26,287 nucleotides of DNA from GCA-002779465 sp964596535. GTDB lineage: Bacteria > Desulfobacterota > Desulfobacteria > Desulfobacterales > UBA2156. The translations under genes were made by a program, and so were the position numbers. Below the pieces are notes generated by a model. The model was not told where the DNA came from. It did no database searches and saw only the letters and a list, made by a program, of their open reading frames with translations. Location of the stretch: positions 1 through 26,287 of the forward strand of contig CAZQUR010000041.1 of NCBI GenBank assembly GCA_964596535.1, given 5' to 3'. Below, one piece after another: positions 7,887 through 14,299 of the stretch (positions are counted from its first letter, which is position 1; each line of letters starts with the position of its first letter).

Positions 7887-8287
7887 GTAAAATAAGCAAG
7901 AAAACACTCCAGGCGGATCTGACGCGGATCTCGGGGGATTTGGGAACAACGGACATTGAATCGCCGCCGGAACATCATTTAAAACCGGATCAACTTCAAA
8001 GCACCGCCTTTCTGGCCAAGAGCTTGTCCGACGGCAACCGCTTGAGGATACTGCTTTTTATCAGCGGAGGGAAGAAATCTGTTTCCGTCATTGTCGAGGA
8101 GTTGGATTTATCGCAACCTTTGGTATCCCACCACCTGAAAGAGCTAAAGCGTTCGCTGCTGGTGAAGGTGGAGCGCGAAGGCCCTTTCATCTATTATGAA
8201 CTGTCGGATAAAAGAATTCTGGATGTCATCCGGATCTTGAGTGTGGTGGCGAGTGATCTGTTAACGGCAAGAAACACGTTTTCATGA
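7883..8287 (+). CDS. ArsR family winged-helix regulator without cysteines
   Basis: From the ATG at 7883 this is a 134-residue protein. Residues about 37-115 are an ArsR winged helix: LAKSLSDGNRLRILLFI, the recognition helix SQPLVSHHLKELKRS and the wing VEREGPFIYYELSD. It has an N-terminal extension of about 35 residues before the fold and no cysteine at all, so it cannot sense metals through Cys clusters or persulfides through a Cys pair as SqrR/BigR do. His residues (HH in the N-terminal arm, HH in the recognition helix) are present. An ATG at 7868 adds five residues. It probably controls its own operon and, through the matching operator at 1501-1532, the sulfide oxidoreductase operon. Confidence 0.88.
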   Translation: MSKISKKTLQADLTRISGDLGTTDIESPPEHHLKPDQLQSTAFLAKSLSDGNRLRILLFISGGKKSVSVIVEELDLSQPLVSHHLKELKRSLLVKVEREGPFIYYELSDKRILDVIRILSVVASDLLTARNTFS

Positions 8288-8308
8288 AACGGAGGAAAAC
8301 CAACGCTT

Positions 8309-8764
8309 ATGGATGCGCTTTTGAAAATTGTTGCCCGGATGAACCCGGAAGAGGCATTGGCGGGCATCACAACGGTACTGGGAAGACTGCTGGCGGACCT
8401 GGACGAGGTGGCCCGGGAGCGCTTCTTGATGAACCTGATCGCCCAATCAGAAGGAGACAAAGTCTCGAGCCTGGTCCATTTGTGACTGGCCGAGTGCATG
8501 GGCGAAGGTGTCGACCCAACGCAGATGTGCCAGAGCCTGGTGGATAAAGTGGCCCAATCGAAGCAACTGGCGGCCATGACCGATCCGGATCTGCTTTTGC
8601 TTTTCGAGGACTGGCTGGAGGAACTGGAAACGGAAGTCCTGGCGCTTTTGAAATCTCACGAGGCGCTGGATGAAGCCGTCCTTGCCGAAAAATTGGGGCT
8701 TTCCCGCAGAGGAGCGACGTTTTTGCTTTCAAAACTGGAAAGAGAAGGGAAACGGGCCGGATAA
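8309..8764 (+). CDS. Unknown helical protein with in-frame TGA (candidate selenoprotein, 151 aa)
   Basis: ATG at 8309 opens a frame that runs to TAA at 8762-8764 with a single internal TGA at 8483-8485 (residue 59). Both sides look coding in the same frame: MDALLKIVARMNPEEALAGI before, LAECMGEGVDPTQMCQSLVD and many Leu/Glu helices after. The interruption gives SLVHL-U-LAEC, a U-x-x-x-C spacing with Cys63. A hairpin follows the TGA at SECIS distance. The last 35 residues (EAVLAEKLGLSRRGATFLLSKLEREG) look like a small helix-turn-helix. A GGAGG precedes the start (8291-8295). I do not recognise the family. It lies between the ArsR and DsrE genes. Alternatives are a recent nonsense mutation or two separate polypeptides (ATG at 8498 has no good ribosome site). 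Confidence 0.6.
8499..8518 (+). promoter_or_regulatory. Candidate bacterial SECIS hairpin after TGA 8483
   Basis: TGGGCGA (8499-8505) pairs with TCG (8511-8513) and CCCA (8515-8518) with one bulged A (8514), leaving the loop AGGUG (8506-8510). Twenty bases separate the UGA from the loop, and the second loop base is G. This fits the bacterial SECIS pattern of a hairpin with a small loop, a G in its first two bases, at 16-37 bases. It is weaker than the other two candidates because the loop is not GGUCU and the stem has a bulge. Confidence 0.5.
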
Positions 8765-8828
8765 GGAATCCCCAAAACGTTAGGAGATGAATGCCGGATG
8801 GTATCAATGGATCATGACAGGAGGCGTT

Positions 8829-9182
8829 ATGAAACAAATCACGATCATGCTCGCATCCCCGCCTTACGGCGGCCAGGATGTGGACACCGTGCTCGGGATC
8901 GCCGGGGCGGCACTGAAGAGAGGGCACCGGTTGACCATGGTGGGATCCGGAGACGGCACCTACGGCTTTATTCAGGGGCAACGGGCATCGGGAGCACCGA
9001 ATGCGGAGAAAGGATTCGCGGAGATCATTGCACAGGGGGCCCGGGTGGATCTTTGAGGGACGTGTTTCAGTTTCCGCGGTCTGCGGAAAGAACAATTCAT
9101 TGAAGGCGCAACACCCGGTACGTTGAAGAGCCTCTTTCAAATATTGGAGGCCACCGATGTTCTGCTCAGTATCGGTCCATAG
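8829..9182 (+). CDS. DsrE-family sulfur-relay protein, candidate selenoprotein (UGTC motif)
   Basis: The frame from ATG 8829 to TAG 9180-9182 encodes 117 residues with one internal TGA at 9054-9056 (residue 76). The N-terminal part (MKQITIMLASPPYGGQDVDT, then GAALKRGHRLTMVGSGDGTYG) and the C-terminal part (FRGL, FIEGATPGTLKSLFQILEATDV) together make one complete DsrE/TusD fold; neither part alone does. The TGA falls in GARVDL-U-GTCFSFRG, where DsrE/DsrE2-like proteins carry Cys in a C-x-x-C before an RG pair, so the motif becomes U76-x-x-C79. A SECIS-like hairpin follows. An AGGAGG (8819-8824) sits just upstream of this start; ATG at 8787 would add 14 residues. Probable role: cytoplasmic persulfide or polysulfide transfer or reduction. 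Confidence 0.85.
9071..9089 (+). promoter_or_regulatory. Bacterial SECIS-like hairpin (loop GGUCU) after TGA 9054
   Basis: A perfect 7-bp stem, TTTCCGC (9071-9077) with GCGGAAA (9083-9089), closes the 5-base loop GGUCU (9078-9082). The loop starts 21 bases after the UGA. GGUCU is the apical loop of the E. coli fdhF SECIS that SelB contacts. The hairpin lies entirely inside the coding frame, as bacterial SECIS elements do. Confidence 0.85.
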
Positions 9183-9194
9183 AAGGGGGAAACC

Positions 9195-9575
9195 ATGACA
9201 AAGGATATTTTGATTGTGATCCGACGCGGGCCCTATGGCGGGTTTCAGGCCGCCGAAGGGCTTCGCCATGCCAACGGCGCCATCTCCCTGGGATTCCGGC
9301 CCATTGTGGTGCTGGTGGACGACGGCGTCTATCTGACCAAAACCGGGCAGAACCCCGGCCAAAGCCCGTGGCTGGCTCTGGGGGGTACCCTGGAAGAGAT
9401 CATCGCCCGGGGGCTTTACGAGAAAAAGGATGCGCCGGCCGAATTTTATGTGGAAAAAGAATCCCTCGAAAAACGAGGGCTGCGTCTCGAGGACCTGGTG
9501 GAAGACTTGGAGCCCATCGATCAAAAGGGCCTTTCCGAGTTGATGGGGACAAACCGTCTTCAGTTGGTTTTTTAG
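9195..9575 (+). CDS. DsrE/DsrF-like family protein (126 aa, no cysteine)
   Basis: The protein starts MTKDILIVIRRGPYGGFQAAEGLRHA and keeps the DsrE/F-like alpha/beta pattern: first strand then a Gly-rich turn, GAISLGFRPIVVLVDDGVY (about 30-48), and a terminal SELMGTNRLQLVF strand. It contains no cysteine, so it cannot be the active sulfur carrier; DsrF and TusC-type partners are often structural. GGGGG stands ahead of its ATG, 12 bases after the previous stop, and the next gene follows 9 bases later. I infer a DsrEFH/TusBCD-like heteromeric complex with its neighbours. An insertion (GLYEKKDAPAEFYVEKESLEKRG) makes it longer at the position of the catalytic loop. Confidence 0.8.
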   Translation: MTKDILIVIRRGPYGGFQAAEGLRHANGAISLGFRPIVVLVDDGVYLTKTGQNPGQSPWLALGGTLEEIIARGLYEKKDAPAEFYVEKESLEKRGLRLEDLVEDLEPIDQKGLSELMGTNRLQLVF

Positions 9576-9584
9576 GGGGTGTTC

Positions 9585-9917
9585 ATGAACATCGCGATTC
9601 TTTTGAAAAACGGACCGTGCACCGACGAAGCGGATCGTGCGCTGCAAACGGCTGCGGACATGCGGGCCCAGGGTCATCGGGTCAGCCTTTTTTTACTCCA
9701 GGAAGCGGTGCGGTTCTGCCGTTCCCCCGTGAAGCGTCCCGGATCCACGGATATCCGGGAGATCACGGATTCGAATATAGAAGTGCATGTCCTGGTTCAG
9801 GACGCCCGGTTGCGGGGAATCGAGGATTCCGACGTCAGTAGGGGGTTTGTAAAGGGCACGTACGATTCCCTGGTGGAACTCATGGAATCGTCTGACCGGG
9901 TCATCGGGGTCTTGTAA
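9585..9917 (+). CDS. DsrE/DsrH-like family protein
   Basis: Starting at ATG 9585 (GGGGG at 9575-9579 upstream), the 110-residue protein has the DsrE-type fold: MNIAILLKNGPCTDEADRAL, a second strand with GHRVSLFLLQEAV, and a final SSDRVIGVL strand. Where relatives carry the catalytic Cys before ARxRG, this one has VLVQDARLRGI, so Asp replaces Cys. Cys12 and Cys41 are elsewhere. It is therefore probably a non-catalytic partner, leaving the UGTC protein at 8829 as the only one of the trio with a redox motif. GTG at 9579 would add two residues. Confidence 0.8.
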   Translation: MNIAILLKNGPCTDEADRALQTAADMRAQGHRVSLFLLQEAVRFCRSPVKRPGSTDIREITDSNIEVHVLVQDARLRGIEDSDVSRGFVKGTYDSLVELMESSDRVIGVL

Positions 9918-9923
9918 GCTGCT

Positions 9924-9948
9924 TGAAAGCCGACCTGTTCGGTTTTCA
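9924..9948 (+). terminator. Hairpin between the DsrE-family trio and the lipoamide dehydrogenase gene
   Basis: A 10-bp stem with one G-T wobble, 9924-9933 with 9939-9948, closes the loop CCTGT. The 3' arm contains TTTT, but no free T-run follows. It may be a weak intra-operon terminator or processing site that lowers expression of the genes downstream; it is not a canonical terminator. Confidence 0.4.
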
Positions 9949-9996
9949 GTGCAAAGGATAAACACATATTTTGTCCTTCAAAAGGAGAGATGAATC

Positions 9997-11433
9997 GTGA
10001 GCGTCAAAGTGGCCATACTGGGTGCCGGCCCGGGCGGATACGTCGCCGCCGTCCGCGCGGCGCAGCTCGGTGGGGATGTCACCCTGATCGAAGAAGCGCA
10101 CGTGGGGGGCACCTGCCTGAATTGGGGGTGTATTCCTTCCAAGGTCATGATTGCTGCGGCGGAACTCATCGAAAAGACGAAAACGGCCGATGCACTCGGG
10201 ATCGCCCTTGAAGGAAGCGCCCGGGTGGACATGCCCGGGCTCATGAAAAGAAAGAACCGGGTGGTGCAAACCCAGAGAAAAGGCATCCGGGACCTGTTGC
10301 AGCATCATCGTGTCACGTATCTCAACGGCACCGGTTTTTTCAAAAAACCCGGAATGATCACCGTGCGCCTTTCCGAAGGCCAAGAACAGGAGGTTTCCTG
10401 GGACCGTCTCATCCTGGCCACGGGGACGCGGCCCTTTGAATTGCCGGGGCTTCCCTTCGACGGTCACCGGATCCTTTCCAGCAACCACGCTCTCGAGTTG
10501 GAAGAGGTACCCGAATCCCTGTTGATCGTGGGCGGCGGGGTCATCGGGTGCGAATTCGCGTTTTTGTTTTCGTCCCTGGGATCTTCCGTGACCGTGGTGG
10601 AGGCCCTGGCGCGCATGCTCCCGCTGCCTTCCGTGGACGCGGACTGTTCCAAGGTACTCGAGCGGGAAATGAAGAAAAGAAAAATCCGGTTCATGGTCAA
10701 CCGCGTCGTCGAAAGTGTGGACGAGGTGGACGGAAGGCTCCGCATAACCGTCGGTCCCTCCCCGTTTCTGGAAGCACCGGCGGAAAAGGAGAAAGAACCC
10801 CTGATTGAAACCGCGGACAAGGTGCTGGTTTGTGTGGGGCGCACCCCCAACACGGTTCAACTGGAGGGGTTTGAATCCCTGGGGGTGTCCCTGGACGAAA
10901 AAGGATGGATCCCCATCGATTCCCGGATGGAAACACGTGTTCCGGGGATTTATGCCGTGGGCGACGTGCTGGGGCCTTCCAAAATCATGCTGGCCCACGT
11001 GGCCTCCGCCGAGGGCCTGACGGCGGCGGAAAACGCCCTCGGAGGGGGGCGGCACATGGATTACGGTGCCGTACCGGGGGCCATCTTTACCTCCCCGGAA
11101 GTGGCCGATGTGGGCTTGACCGAAGAGCAGGCCCGGGACCGGGGGATTCCCGTGCGGGCGGATACGGTTTTGTTCCGGGCACTGGGAAAGGCGCATGTCA
11201 TCGGGGAGATCGCCGGTCAGGCCAAGATCGTATCGGAAGAAGACAACGGGAAGGTGTTGGGTGTCCATATCATCGGACCGCATGCCACCGATCTCATCGC
11301 CGAGGCAACGCTGGCGGTAAAATTGGGGGCCACGGTGGAGGACCTGTCGCATACCATCCATGCCCATCCCACGTTGCCGGAGATCGTCCAGGAAACCGCC
11401 TTGAAAGCCGCAGACCGGGCACTGCATGGATAA
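9997..11433 (+). CDS. lpdA: Dihydrolipoamide dehydrogenase-type FAD disulfide oxidoreductase
   Basis: The 478-residue protein has every hallmark of the class: GAGPGGYVAAVRAAQLG (FAD, about 8-24), the redox disulfide GGTCLNWGCIPSK (about 38-50, C-x4-C), the NAD-binding GGGVIGCEFA (about 177-186), the second FAD motif YAVGDV, and the C-terminal catalytic HAHPTLPEIVQE. Length is normal. It is not beside pyruvate dehydrogenase or glycine cleavage P/T genes; instead it lies after the DsrE trio and upstream of a GcvH-like gene. I infer that it supplies electrons to a lipoyl- or disulfide-bearing partner of the sulfur relay. Mercuric reductase-like or other disulfide reductases are alternatives. GTG start with GGAG upstream. 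Confidence 0.9.
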   Translation: MSVKVAILGAGPGGYVAAVRAAQLGGDVTLIEEAHVGGTCLNWGCIPSKVMIAAAELIEKTKTADALGIALEGSARVDMPGLMKRKNRVVQTQRKGIRDLLQHHRVTYLNGTGFFKKPGMITVRLSEGQEQEVSWDRLILATGTRPFELPGLPFDGHRILSSNHALELEEVPESLLIVGGGVIGCEFAFLFSSLGSSVTVVEALARMLPLPSVDADCSKVLEREMKKRKIRFMVNRVVESVDEVDGRLRITVGPSPFLEAPAEKEKEPLIETADKVLVCVGRTPNTVQLEGFESLGVSLDEKGWIPIDSRMETRVPGIYAVGDVLGPSKIMLAHVASAEGLTAAENALGGGRHMDYGAVPGAIFTSPEVADVGLTEEQARDRGIPVRADTVLFRALGKAHVIGEIAGQAKIVSEEDNGKVLGVHIIGPHATDLIAEATLAVKLGATVEDLSHTIHAHPTLPEIVQETALKAADRALHG

Positions 11434-11482
11434 GTCCCTTATTGAAATAAAAATTTTTTGCATTTGAAAAGGAGGTGCAGGA

Positions 11483-12640
11483 ATGAAGTTCACACCGTTC
11501 AAGTTCCAAATCCCCCTGGCCGCAGGGGGTATCGCCTTGATGGCGTTTAATTATCTCCAGATCTCAACGCCCCAGGTCAAGGGATTGATAAAGATGTCCG
11601 ATATCTCTTGGTCCGGGTTCACGATGGCACAAACAGGGGTGTATGCCTCCCTGATTCTTCTCATGCTGCTCTTTTCCGCAGCCAACTTAAGTTATACGGT
11701 CTCGTGCCTGAAAGAACTCGTGCAATGGCTGGCCGATAGAAAGGCATACCGGGAATTTATGAATGGGGCGCCCACAAAGAAGATCGGTATTTTTGTACCG
11801 ATTGCGTCTTTGTCCATGACGGCAAGCGTTGTTTTTGCTCCGGTCGCCTTCTTTATTCCGCCCTTGTCTTCGAACCTGCAATCCATGATGCTGCCGGGCC
11901 TGATTTTTTTCCTGGTTCTCTGGTTCCTGCTTTTCCGGCTTGAATTCAAGGTCCTTAAAAATTGGCTCACCGACCCCTTGGATTTGACGCAATTGAATTT
12001 CGTGTGGATGCTCGATGTGTTTGCATTCGGCCTGGTGAGCCTGACGGGGACGGGAATCGCCGCCCTTTCGGCCGATAAAACCATTGCATCCATCGCCGCG
12101 GTGGCATGCTTTTTCACGCTGAGTTTCGGCTTCTTTTTACTGGTCACGAAACTGGCCTACTTGATCTATCTGCAAATCCGATCCCACAGTCTGCCGGATA
12201 AGGCGGTGCTGCCGGCCTATTTTCTCATCGTCCCCATTACCTGTTTGTTCGGGTTCAGTTTTTACCGGATCATGCGGTATCTGCAGCTCTATCTGTCCCT
12301 CGACGTATGGATGATGCCGTTTTTTTTCCTAACGTTTTCCTATGTGGTGACCATCGGCTGGGGGGTTTTCTGCCTGTATTTGCTCAGCGGATATTTTCGA
12401 AAAGATTTTTTAAAAAGCGATTTTTCTCCGACCCAGTGGGGGATGGTCTGAGCGCTGGTGGGCTCCCAGGTCTTGGGAGTTCATGTGTATGGAAATTATT
12501 ACCCGCACGTGACGTTATCGGTGGTCAACTATGTGAGCATCCTTTTCGCGTCCGTTCTTTTTGCCTTTATCCTTTTTAAATTTTACCAGGCGGCAAGGAA
12601 GACGGAATCCAGGTTAACCCGGCAAGCGGTCCGCGCATGA
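11483..12640 (+). CDS. Polytopic membrane protein (TDT/SLAC1-like) with in-frame TGA, candidate selenoprotein
   Basis: AAGGAGG precedes the ATG at 11483. The frame runs to TGA 12638-12640 with one internal TGA at 12449-12451 (residue 323 of 385). About nine hydrophobic helices precede it, and after it another helix follows in the same frame (LVGSQVLGVHVYGNYY, then SVVNYVSILFASVLFAFILF) and a short basic tail. Ten helices and an SLSMTASVVFAPVAFF-type motif suggest the tellurite-resistance/dicarboxylate transporter (TehA/SLAC1) fold. The TGA lies just after a cytoplasmic loop, in PTQWGMV-U-ALVG, and a GGUCU-loop hairpin follows. Without read-through the protein would lose its last helix. I infer Sec in place of a Cys of non-Sec relatives. 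Substrate unknown, perhaps a sulfur anion. Confidence 0.78.
12462..12480 (+). promoter_or_regulatory. Bacterial SECIS-like hairpin (loop GGUCU) after TGA 12449
   Basis: CTCCCA (12463-12468) pairs perfectly with TGGGAG (12474-12479), extended by a G-U pair (12462/12480), around the loop GGUCU (12469-12473). The loop begins 17 bases after the UGA, almost the same as the 18 bases in E. coli fdhF. Its loop is identical to that of the hairpin at 9071-9089. Confidence 0.82.
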
Positions 12641-12655
12641 GAGGTTAGGGCATTG

Positions 12656-12874
12656 ATGGGCGGTGCTTATGGAAACCCGCAATGAAAGTTATGGAATGGC
12701 CGTTCTCCGGATCCAAAAAGAGTACGGATTGAAAAGGTGGCCATCCATGATCCGGCTTTTGGTATCACCGAATACGGGATACACCATGGCGCATACGGGG
12801 AAGGAATGTTCCGGCAGGCAAGTGGTTCGAAGGTTTATGGTGTAAGCGGGTGCTTGACGAATTCGACACTTTGA
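12656..12874 (+). other. Unexplained open frame interrupted by one TGA (possible gene remnant)
   Basis: Between the membrane protein and the phosphorylase gene is a frame from ATG 12656 to TGA 12872-12874 with one internal TGA at 12683-12685. It would encode MGGAYGNPQ-U-KLWNGRSPDP, then RVRIEKVAIHDPAFG and a Gly-rich tail ending GVSGCLTNSTL. The composition looks protein-like, but I recognise no family and see no SECIS-type hairpin: the best structure has the loop TTCTC with no G. It overlaps the next gene by 25 bases. A pseudogene fragment, non-coding leader or real small gene are all possible. Confidence 0.25.
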
Positions 12875-13683
12875 AATTTTCCGGGAAATCGGGATTGCCC
12901 CCGATCCTTGAAAAAAAGGATTTTAACAAACCGTCGCTCTTCACGCCCCATAATCTGTTGCATCAAGCACGGCGCCAGAAGAGATTGCCGCCAGGGCATA
13001 TCCCTGAATTTTGTGTGCTCGACCCCGACGGAGACCTGTTTCGAAATCTGCGAAGTGGCAGAGGCAGTAAGAATCCCAGCTGGGCCTGTTACCATACGGA
13101 ACTGTATGAATTCAACGTGGATGAAACGATGGTGGGTGTCGTGGGTTGTGCGGTTGGAGCTTCATTTGCCGTGCTGGTGGCAGAGCAGCTCTTTGCATCC
13201 GGCTGTCGGTTTTTGATGAGTGTGACATCTGCTGGTCAGATTATTTCGGCAGGCCGTCCGCCTTACTTTGTTTTAATCGATCGTGCATTGCGTGATGAAG
13301 GCACGAGTTATCATTATCTTCCGCCTTGTCCATACACACGCATAAATAAAAATCTGCTTTCCATGATTCGCAACAAAATGCCGGATTCGATACCGCTGAT
13401 ACAGGGGGGTACATGGACGACCGATGCTCCTTTCCGGGAAACCGAAAAAGCGGTCGCCTTTGCTCGTTCGGAAGGACTGGTCGCCGTTGAAATGGAAGCA
13501 GCGGCACTTTACGCTTTCGCGCAGGCAAAAGACAAAGCGGTAATCTGTTTTGCCCATGTCACAAATCAAATGGGTTTAGTTGAAAAGGATTTCGAAAAAG
13601 GGGAAGAAAACGGAAACAAGTACTTTATGGAACTGATCACCTCGGTCGTAAATATTTGGAAAGCCTACAATAAAGATAATTGA
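12850..13683 (+). CDS. Nucleoside phosphorylase (PNP/UDP family)-like protein
   Basis: The 277-residue protein has the phosphorylase-1 family core: VGVVGCAVGASFAVLVAEQLFASGCRFLMSV (about 95-125, central strand and the helix over the phosphate site) and GLVAVEMEAAALYAFAQ (about 212-228), the segment whose Glu contacts the ribose hydroxyls. TWTTDAPFRE matches the variable base-site loop. Family members split purine or pyrimidine nucleosides, or thio-nucleosides, with phosphate. The start is a GTG with only a weak upstream site, so the N-terminus is uncertain. It follows the Sec-containing membrane protein and precedes the GcvH-like gene; the functional link is not evident. Confidence 0.78.
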   Translation: MLDEFDTLKFSGKSGLPPILEKKDFNKPSLFTPHNLLHQARRQKRLPPGHIPEFCVLDPDGDLFRNLRSGRGSKNPSWACYHTELYEFNVDETMVGVVGCAVGASFAVLVAEQLFASGCRFLMSVTSAGQIISAGRPPYFVLIDRALRDEGTSYHYLPPCPYTRINKNLLSMIRNKMPDSIPLIQGGTWTTDAPFRETEKAVAFARSEGLVAVEMEAAALYAFAQAKDKAVICFAHVTNQMGLVEKDFEKGEENGNKYFMELITSVVNIWKAYNKDN

Positions 13684-13718
13684 AACCATTTAAATCAAAA
13701 GAAACTGGAGAAAGATTT

Positions 13719-14228
13719 ATGGCGGTTATAGAAAAATTTTTGGGCCGGCAGGTGGAAATCCCCGAGGATCGGAGGTATGCCCTTAAGCACGGACTTTGGG
13801 GAAAGATCATGGATAATGCTGTCGCCTTCGGCTTGACGCAACCCGCCCTGGTGCTCTCCGGGGGCGTCAAGGATGTGGACTGGCTGGTGGAAGAAGATAC
13901 GCCCGTGGCGGCAAATGAAGCCGTGATCTTTGCCATCACCGGGAAAATTCTGTACATTGATACACCCGTTCCGGGCCGGGTGCAGTTCAACCGAATAATA
14001 AAAGAAAATCCCTCCCGAATCGTCGAAGATCCTTACGGGGAGGGGTGGTTGTTTCTCGTGCAACCCGAAAAGGATATCGACACCTTGTACCATACGCTGG
14101 CCTCCTGGGAGACCTACCTTGAAAGTCTCAGGGGGTCCGAAGGCTTTAAAAACCCCGAAGGCAAAAAAGGGGGCGTGTCGGGCATCTGCAAAGCCGTTTA
14201 CACCGGCATCGGGACGCAGAAGATCTGA
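13719..14228 (+). CDS. GcvH-like (lipoyl-carrier fold) protein with displaced lysine
   Basis: The ATG at 13719 has GGAG eight bases upstream and gives 169 residues; an earlier TTG at 13680 overlaps the previous stop. The order RRYALKHGLWGK, AVAFGLTQPA, PVPGRVQFN (83-91) and DPYGEGWLFLVQP follows glycine-cleavage H protein. In true H protein the lipoylated Lys lies eight residues before the Pro of PVSG. Here that position is Gly75, and the nearest lysine, Lys76 (FAITGKILYIDTP), is seven before. It may still be lipoylated in a shortened hairpin, or may not be. No glycine-cleavage partners are near, but a lipoamide dehydrogenase is, as in LbpA-type sulfur-oxidation systems. Last gene before a terminator. 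Confidence 0.72.
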   Translation: MAVIEKFLGRQVEIPEDRRYALKHGLWGKIMDNAVAFGLTQPALVLSGGVKDVDWLVEEDTPVAANEAVIFAITGKILYIDTPVPGRVQFNRIIKENPSRIVEDPYGEGWLFLVQPEKDIDTLYHTLASWETYLESLRGSEGFKNPEGKKGGVSGICKAVYTGIGTQKI

Positions 14229-14259
14229 CCGAGGCGCTCAATTCAGGTAAACGTTAGCG

Positions 14260-14285
14260 AAGCGGCCGCCTGCCCGGCCTCTTTT
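14260..14285 (+). terminator. Rho-independent terminator-like hairpin
   Basis: GGCCG (14264-14268) pairs with CGGCC (14275-14279) around a 6-base loop; beyond a C/T mismatch the stem continues as AAG with CTT, and the sequence then reads TTTATG. It lies 30 bases after the GcvH-like stop and just before the convergent Mrp-type gene, so it would end the + strand transcript. Confidence 0.55.
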
Positions 14286-14299
14286 ATGAGATCCCCGGA

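Noticed and set aside
9946..11502. Long minus-strand open frame opposite the lipoamide dehydrogenase gene
   Set aside because: It is the mirror of a certain gene with strong motifs on the + strand; the translated product has no family features and has the His/Gly/Arg-rich composition typical of antisense frames in GC-rich DNA.
8309..12640. The three TGA-interrupted genes as pseudogenes or sequencing errors
   Set aside because: All three breaks are TGA (never TAA, TAG or frameshift), each is followed by a SECIS-like hairpin at 17-21 bases, two loops are GGUCU, and one TGA hits a known catalytic Cys position. Selenocysteine explains all of this together, though each still needs homologue alignment.
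13680..13718. TTG start for the GcvH-like protein
   Set aside because: It overlaps the previous stop and lacks a ribosome site, whereas ATG 13719 has GGAG at eight bases and matches the start of the family fold.
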